From JANPCX01 sp046049865 (lineage in GTDB: Bacteria; Pseudomonadota; Gammaproteobacteria; Burkholderiales; Burkholderiaceae_C): DNA of 64,000 nt. Made by a program: the position numbers and the translations under genes. The notes under the pieces are model-generated. The model was given only the letters and a program-made list of their open reading frames with translations, was not told where the DNA came from and did no database searches. Of the stretch, positions 59,709 through 64,000 are shown piece after piece. The DNA lies in the NCBI GenBank assembly GCA_046049865.1, contig JBJOQO010000002.1, forward strand, positions 1 to 64,000, in the 5' to 3' direction. Positions within the stretch are counted from its first letter, which is position 1. Each line of letters opens with the position of its first letter.

Positions 59709-59915
59709 TCAAACAGCGCGAGAAAACATTTTGGTCCTGAGCAACCCATCCGCATCACGCGCATCCACCCCCTGAACTGGCTGCGCTGCGGAAAACACAT
59801 AGATTCGTCCCGTCACCGGCCCACGCACCCGCACTGGCGCACGGTCGCGGTAGCGCAGATGAACATGGCATGCGGTTTCAACGCGATTGCTGCTGTTGAG
59901 TTTTAAGAAATTCAT
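59709..59915 (-). CDS. Small conserved hypothetical protein
   Basis: A 68-residue protein. RVRGPVTGRIYVFSAAQPVQGVDARDADGLLRTKMFSRA resembles a short conserved module seen in phage-associated hypothetical proteins, with a GPVTGR-Y-F core and a VD-RDA-LL tail. The match is from memory. No neighbour suggests a prophage. Reading frame and amino acid composition look coding. Confidence 0.5.
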   Translation of the reverse strand: MNFLKLNSSNRVETACHVHLRYRDRAPVRVRGPVTGRIYVFSAAQPVQGVDARDADGLLRTKMFSRAV

Positions 59916-59983
59916 GACGTGTCACTACCGTTACTCCAACCTTTCAAACTTGCCGGAGAGGGCGTCTTGACGAGTGTGGACAG

Positions 59984-61006
59984 TCAGTCGTCAGCACTGG
60001 TGATTGCGGCATTCATGCTGTCGAGAGTGCCATTGCATCGCATTGGCACTTCAACTAGCGTTACATCTTGCGCAATGACGTCGATCGTCCTGTCTGAAAA
60101 GTTAATTACCCAATGGCGAGCTGAGAATCGCCCCCAGTATTTGGTATGCAACGAATTTGACAGCTCGTTAAAAGCCTGTGCAGTGAGTCCCGCATTGAAG
60201 TAGGGGTGGCTTTCTAGCAAACGACCGATGCGGGAAATTTGGTGCTCCACATAGCCAGAAAATCGAACCACCGCAATTTTTTCATCCTGATCAGTTAGAT
60301 ACGAAAGCCAAAGTGAGTTGCTATGAACCAACGTGCAAGGATCGTGCAGGGTTGAATCTGAAACTGCGATTTGAGGAGCTGCCTTCCAGATGCTGGCTGC
60401 GCAGAAGAAGGGCTCGACGGACTGAATGTATTCCGGGTTTGGAACGGCCGGGCGCGGCGGCAAAACATGGCGTACTGTTTTCCAACCTTGGTCGGTTTCA
60501 ACATACTTAGAGGCTTGGCCATTTGGCATGACGATGTCAGCGTATGCGACGTTGTCGTTGACCGCCCGCAAGGTGTCGCTTGCTGAGGTTGTTGGAGGGT
60601 GCAGCAAGAGTTGCAAGGCGCCTGGCACTGGATCAGACGGCGACGTGTGACGAGCGAGTTCCAACAAACTTTCCACGTTTGGTAGCGGATTCTTTTGGAT
60701 AAATTCCGCAGCTGCGTCTTGGTCAATTAATGCCATAGCAGCCGCGTAGCGCAGCCTGCTTCGTGCGCTCCATGCATCGGATAACGCAGCCATGTCTAGG
60801 CTTTGACGCTCTATAAACTCCTCAATCCGTGCTGTTGCTGACAAGTACCATGTGGTGGCTTCCGCGCTCAACATGGTGGCAGGCTTGGGGACATCTATCG
60901 GGAAATCAATGCTGTGCATAGGCGTACTCACAGAGCTAAGGGGAACGTGAACGGTTGAGGATTGCGGTTGCGGCCAAAATATGGCTACGCCACCAACAAC
61001 GAACAC
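59984..61006 (-). CDS. Hypothetical membrane-anchored protein overlapping higA
   Basis: A ~340-residue protein whose only N-terminal hydrophobic segment is VFVVGGVAIFWPQ, suggesting a short anchor. The remainder is soluble, with few conserved-looking motifs (SLLELARHTSPSDPVPGALQLLLHP; VVRFSGYVEHQISRIGRLLESHP). GTG 61006 would overlap the higA 3' end by 22 nt; ATG 60919 (MHSIDFPIDVPK) is a non-overlapping alternative without the anchor. The family is unrecognised. Its base composition is lower in GC than neighbours, hinting at transfer. Confidence 0.6.
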   Translation of the reverse strand: MFVVGGVAIFWPQPQSSTVHVPLSSVSTPMHSIDFPIDVPKPATMLSAEATTWYLSATARIEEFIERQSLDMAALSDAWSARSRLRYAAAMALIDQDAAAEFIQKNPLPNVESLLELARHTSPSDPVPGALQLLLHPPTTSASDTLRAVNDNVAYADIVMPNGQASKYVETDQGWKTVRHVLPPRPAVPNPEYIQSVEPFFCAASIWKAAPQIAVSDSTLHDPCTLVHSNSLWLSYLTDQDEKIAVVRFSGYVEHQISRIGRLLESHPYFNAGLTAQAFNELSNSLHTKYWGRFSARHWVINFSDRTIDVIAQDVTLVEVPMRCNGTLDSMNAAITSADD

Positions 61007-61284
61007 CGAGGAATACGCGCCAGTTCTTGTTTCATGGCTTCGCGCGCCAGTGCGGTGTCGTAGCTTGCCTGCCCGCGCAGCCACCAGCCGTCACTGAGGC
61101 CGAAGTAGCGGCACAGCCTGAGATCGGTGTCTGCTGTGACCGCGCGCTTGCCTGCCACGATGTCGCCAATGCGTTGAGGCGGCACACCGATGTCCTTGGC
61201 CAAACGGTATTTCGTGAGGCCCAGGGGCTTCAAAAATTCTTCTTCAAGCATCTCGCCGGGCGAGACAGGCAGAACAGTACGCAT
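60985..61284 (-). CDS. higA: HigA-family antitoxin
   Basis: A 99-residue XRE-type HTH protein: PGEMLEEEFLKPLGLTKYRLAKDIGVPPQRIGDIVAGKRAVTADTDLRLCRYFGLSDGWWLRGQASYD is the classic HigA layout in which the toxin gene precedes the antitoxin. It lies 12 nt after higB. It should bind both the toxin and the operon promoter. Its 3' end overlaps a third gene of unknown function. Confidence 0.92.
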   Translation of the reverse strand: MRTVLPVSPGEMLEEEFLKPLGLTKYRLAKDIGVPPQRIGDIVAGKRAVTADTDLRLCRYFGLSDGWWLRGQASYDTALAREAMKQELARIPRCSLLVA

Positions 61285-61296
61285 GGCAGACTTCCT

Positions 61297-61578
61297 TCAG
61301 TGATAGTCAACGATCTCGACATCAACCGCACCCTCATGGGTCCAAACAAAACAGACACGCCACTGTGCATTGATGCGAATGCTGTGCTGGCCTTTGCGAT
61401 CATTCTTCAGTGCTTCGAGGCTGTTCCCAGGGGGAATCTTGAGGTCATCAAGAACCGATGACCAGTCCAGCTGCGCGAGTTTGCGAAGCGCGGGGCGCTC
61501 AATGTTCACCCAGCGACGCACCCGCTTCCCTTCAAAAAGAGCTTGGGTGTCTTTGCACTTGAAGCTTTTGATCGTCAC
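61297..61578 (-). CDS. higB: HigB/RelE-type toxin
   Basis: A 93-residue toxin beginning MTIKSFKCKDTQALFEGKRVRRWVNIERPALRKLAQLD and ending NDRKGQHSIRINAQWRVCFVWTHEGAVDVEIVDYH, the usual HigB blocks for ribosome-dependent mRNA cleavage. It is the first gene of the locus, in the inverted higBA order. Confidence 0.92.
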   Translation of the reverse strand: MTIKSFKCKDTQALFEGKRVRRWVNIERPALRKLAQLDWSSVLDDLKIPPGNSLEALKNDRKGQHSIRINAQWRVCFVWTHEGAVDVEIVDYH

Positions 61579-61660
61579 CGGCAGATATTAACGCGATGCG
61601 TGCATAGCGTCAATTGCGAAGTCCATTCAACAGAATTGCCGTAGGTCAATCGATCAAGCC

Positions 61661-62851
61661 TTACAACCCCCGCACCAAATCCTCCACCATCGACTTCACC
61701 GCCCGCATCTGCGGCGCAGACCGTTTGGCGAAGTTAGGGGCGCTGGGGTTCAGCGCGGCAGACTTTTCCGTGTAGCCCCAGAAGTCCCAGCAGCCTTTGG
61801 GGTTGTAGCGGTAGGGATCAAAGAGGCCGCCTTGTTCGTTCGGTTTGACTTGCGGGTACAGCACCACGATCTTGCCGGCTTCGGCCCAGCGGTTGTAGCC
61901 GGTGCCGTCGACGAACTGGCGACCGTATTCTTTTCCTGCCACTTTGAAACTTTGGCCTTGTTCGCAGCCGTGAAACACCACGTGCACGGCGCACTTCGCG
62001 CCCGCTTGTTCGCAGGCACGGGGCAGGTAGAGCCAGCCGGTGGTATCTAAGCTGTTGAACTCACCGGCTTGGGCGTAGCGGCTTTGGTCAAAACGTTTGA
62101 AGGCGCTTGTGTCCACGGCAGCGGGGGCTGCGTTTTTCAGATCCGGGTGCAGCCATTTCAGCAACTCACCCGCCGCATCGAACTGGCACTGCGTGATGAA
62201 AGGGGAGGCCGTGGTGCTGCACGACTCGGTGGCCGCGAGACTGGGGAAGCCGTGGCCCGCGTTGTCTTTTGTCTCGCGGTGGATTTGGGCGGGGGGCACA
62301 CCCAAGCGTTCGTAGGTGGTTTGCAGGGCTTGCACCAAGGGCGGGGCCACCACCTTGTCTTTGCCGCCAGAGAACAACCACACCCGCTGACGTGCGACAT
62401 GGACAGGGTCGTCGATTTGCCCTTGGTTGCCGCGCACTGCTGCCACGCTGCGGTCCACGTAAACGCTGGGCGCCAGGGTTTGGCAGCCTCCACCCCAAAG
62501 CTGCTGCACTTGCAACCACCAGGGTGGGTTGGCAGGGCAGGAACAATTCAAAGTGGCGGTGTTCACCAAGCCCTCCGAGCAGCCGTAGGGGCCGCCCGCC
62601 AACACGGCCACGCCGGACACGGAAGCCGAATAGGCCACTGCAAACTGCGCCGCCATATAACCACCCGACGACAAACCTGATGCCGTCACCTGCTGGGGGT
62701 TGGCCCCTACGGCGGGCAGGCGCGGCAAGACCTGAGCGTGTGCGCCACACACCACGGACATCAGCAGGATGAAGGCGGCCCAACGAGCGGGCCATCGAAG
62801 GTCAAATGAGGGACATGACAACAAGCTTGTGGAAACGCGGTGCGGGGTCAT
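61661..62851 (-). CDS. Secreted PHA depolymerase-like esterase
   Basis: A 396-residue protein with a signal peptide (ILLMSVVCGAHAQ). The nucleophile elbow ASGLSSGGYMAAQFAVAYS, the Asp in FSGGKDKVVAPP and the His in KDNAGHGFPS form a likely triad. FHGCEQGQSF and the C-terminal GCWDFWGYT are typical of the short-chain-length poly(3-hydroxyalkanoate) depolymerase type with a type 2 catalytic domain. No separate substrate-binding domain is visible. It may hydrolyse PHB or an oligomer outside the cytoplasm; the real substrate is untested. The gene is divergent from the histone-like gene. Confidence 0.88.
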   Translation of the reverse strand: MTPHRVSTSLLSCPSFDLRWPARWAAFILLMSVVCGAHAQVLPRLPAVGANPQQVTASGLSSGGYMAAQFAVAYSASVSGVAVLAGGPYGCSEGLVNTATLNCSCPANPPWWLQVQQLWGGGCQTLAPSVYVDRSVAAVRGNQGQIDDPVHVARQRVWLFSGGKDKVVAPPLVQALQTTYERLGVPPAQIHRETKDNAGHGFPSLAATESCSTTASPFITQCQFDAAGELLKWLHPDLKNAAPAAVDTSAFKRFDQSRYAQAGEFNSLDTTGWLYLPRACEQAGAKCAVHVVFHGCEQGQSFKVAGKEYGRQFVDGTGYNRWAEAGKIVVLYPQVKPNEQGGLFDPYRYNPKGCWDFWGYTEKSAALNPSAPNFAKRSAPQMRAVKSMVEDLVRGL

Positions 62852-63023
62852 AGCAGCCTCTGGTGGGGAAGTTGGTGCGATGCAGCATAACGCTTGTGCG
62901 TGTCTTGCCGTGCATTCATGGTGGGTGCTGGCCCAAGGACCCCACTGTTGCCGCAGGGGCTTGTATCTTTATGTTCATAAACTGGATATACTGTTTACAC
63001 CGTTTAACAAATCTGAGGTAACC

Positions 63024-63461
63024 ATGGCCACTCGCAAACCTGTTGCTGCAAGCAAAAAGCCCCAATCTTCAACCAAAACCAAACCGGCAGTGAAAGCCAG
63101 CCCTGCCGCACCGAAGAAGGCGGCCGTTAAAGCCGTGGATGTCAAAGCTGCGCCTGCTAAGAAGCCCGCACCGGTGGCCCCTCAGGCGGTGGTGGCCCAA
63201 CCAGCCGCGAAGAAGGTGGCGGCCCCCAAGCCATCCAAGCCCAAGCTCAAACTGGTGCGTGACAGTTTCACCATGCCCAAGGTGGAATACGCTGCCATTG
63301 ACGTGCTCAAAGAGCGTGCGGCCAAACTGGCGCGGCCTGTCAAGAAAAGCGAGTTGCTGCGCGCTGGCGTCAAGCTGCTCAATGCCTTGGACGACAAAGC
63401 CCTGCTCGCAGCAGTGAATGCCGTGCCCACCATCAAAACCGGGCGGCCTGGCAAAGACTGA
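63024..63461 (+). CDS. Histone-like Lys/Ala/Pro-rich DNA-binding protein
   Basis: A 145-residue protein. Residues 1-75 are Lys/Ala/Pro-rich with repeats like AAPKKAAVKA, resembling bacterial H1-like tails. The C-terminal ~65 residues are compact: VRDSFTMPKVEYAAIDVLKERAAKLARPVKKSELLRAGVKLLNALDDKALLAAV. They have an RHH-like start and are conserved among Burkholderiales as I recall. A role in nucleoid condensation or promoter regulation is inferred. ATG 63024 is preferred; the frame extends upstream for 85 codons with no coding character. The upstream stretch carries TTATGTTCATAA, a short dyad. Confidence 0.8.
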   Translation: MATRKPVAASKKPQSSTKTKPAVKASPAAPKKAAVKAVDVKAAPAKKPAPVAPQAVVAQPAAKKVAAPKPSKPKLKLVRDSFTMPKVEYAAIDVLKERAAKLARPVKKSELLRAGVKLLNALDDKALLAAVNAVPTIKTGRPGKD

Positions 63462-63481
63462 GTTGTCCGTCACCTCGTTGT

Positions 63482-63503
63482 CCTTCCCGTGCCAGCGGGA
63501 AGG
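63482..63503. terminator. Hairpin after the histone-like gene
   Basis: CCTTCCCG (63482-63489) and CGGGAAGG (63496-63503) form a perfect 8-bp stem with a six-base loop, 20 bp after the stop codon. No T-run follows, so it may be a weak or Rho-dependent terminator or an RNA-protective hairpin. Confidence 0.5.
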
Positions 63504-63598
63504 GCGATGGGGTAGGGCTGTGGTGCGGGGTGTGGGCATGGTGTGTTGAAGTGGGACGATAGGGCAGCAGCCAGACTCAGGGTGCAACAATCCTGGTC

Positions 63599-64000
63599 AT
63601 GAGTCCCAAACGTTTGGCTGTTTACTTTCTGCTTCTCGTCGCGTTGGCGGTGGCGGTGGTTTGGTGGAGTGCACGACCGCCGGTGTTGCCGATGGTCACG
63701 GTTCAAAGTGCGCCTTTGGTGCGCACCGTGCTGTTTTCGGCGCGGGTGGCCACCTTGTCCCGTGTCGAGGTAGGCAGCACCGTCACCGGTCGCGTATTGC
63801 AGGTGGTGGCCCAAGAGGGGCAGCGCGTCAAGGCCGGCGATGTTTTGCTGCGGCTGGAGAACCAGGAGTTACGCGCTGCACTCGAACAAGCGGTGGCCAA
63901 CCACAACCAAGCCGTGGCGCGCCTCGCTGGCCTGCGCAGCACCGGCCGAAGCACCGCGCAAGCGACGGTGGCCCAGGCCGAGTCGGTGTTGCTGGCGGCG
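63599..64000 (+). CDS. RND/HlyD-type periplasmic adaptor subunit (partial, cut at window end)
   Basis: 134 residues of a membrane-fusion protein are visible. A hydrophobic N-terminal segment (LAVYFLLLVALAVAVVWW) precedes the biotinyl-lipoyl-like strand set SARVATLSRVEVGSTVTGRVLQVVAQEGQRVKAGDVLLRLENQELRAALEQA, typical of the RND/HlyD adaptor family. The helical hairpin is just beginning at the window edge. The transporter it serves would be encoded downstream. Confidence 0.85.
   Translation, partial: MSPKRLAVYFLLLVALAVAVVWWSARPPVLPMVTVQSAPLVRTVLFSARVATLSRVEVGSTVTGRVLQVVAQEGQRVKAGDVLLRLENQELRAALEQAVANHNQAVARLAGLRSTGRSTAQATVAQAESVLLAA

Noticed and set aside
62950..63000. A possible LexA-like site before the histone-like gene (ACTGGATATACTG)
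   Set aside because: The right half CAG is missing at the proper distance; not a consensus SOS box.

Overview
The window looks like a chromosomal segment of a GC-rich beta-proteobacterium of the order Burkholderiales, most likely Comamonadaceae or a close relative. This is inferred from gene content and protein style (no 16S gene is present): type IV minor pilins, imuA-imuB, a PhaZ-like polyhydroxyalkanoate depolymerase, a lysine/alanine-rich histone-like protein, fadH, and the dispersed repeat containing GCCTGTCGAAG. About 70 genes are supported. No rRNA, CRISPR array or intact prophage was seen.

Layout. 1-2.8 kb: an Lrp/AsnC regulator divergent from hpd and phhA (phenylalanine to tyrosine to homogentisate). 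2.9-8.5 kb: a membrane protein, a lipase-like hydrolase, a conserved hypothetical, and a trio of trypsin-like protease, FHA-like membrane protein and small membrane protein. 8.5-12.8 kb: a minor-pilin operon on the minus strand (fimT/fimU, pilE-like, pilW, pilX, pilV). 12.9-17.3 kb: a ParE toxin-antitoxin pair, a YchJ-family gene, then a consensus LexA (SOS) box in front of a VOC-family gene, imuA and imuB.

17.3-24.1 kb, minus strand: a three-gene signalling operon (membrane protein, PAS histidine kinase, NarL-type regulator) followed by a cyanate utilisation operon (Tat-exported binding protein, permease, ATPase, cyanase, DUF1348). A 266-bp MITE-like element with perfect 27-bp inverted ends lies between the permease and ATPase genes. 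24.2-27.0 kb: a cupin and egtB-egtD (ergothioneine). 27.0-30.9 kb: an accessory patch with TumE/TumA, a TTAA-flanked MITE-like element, a small membrane protein, a YdeI-family protein, a DMP19-like protein and a PIN toxin pair. 31-39.5 kb: topB, a SET-domain methyltransferase, birA, a SPOR protein, an EAL/HDOD protein and fadH. 39.5-43.7 kb: ParDE, a DUF3501 / Fe-S protein / rubrerythrin cluster and an esterase.

43.8-54.4 kb is a defence island. A degenerate tRNA-like sequence precedes seven tightly overlapping genes: hsdM, hsdS, a DarG-like macrodomain gene with no darT, an AlbA_2/RecG-like ATPase, hsdR, a YgjP-like metallopeptidase and a zinc-ribbon protein. Every junction but one overlaps by 1-8 nt, so they are probably coexpressed. 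54.5-64 kb: two HExxH proteins, a SNF2 helicase with a yciH-like SUI1 gene, a DM13 protein, a HigBA locus overlapping an unknown gene, a PHA depolymerase, the histone-like protein and the start of an RND-type membrane-fusion protein cut by the window edge.

The strongest leads are the SOS-box/VOC/imuAB arrangement, the macrodomain plus AlbA_2 genes built into a type I restriction operon, and the two MITE-like elements that each abut and complete a neighbouring stop codon.
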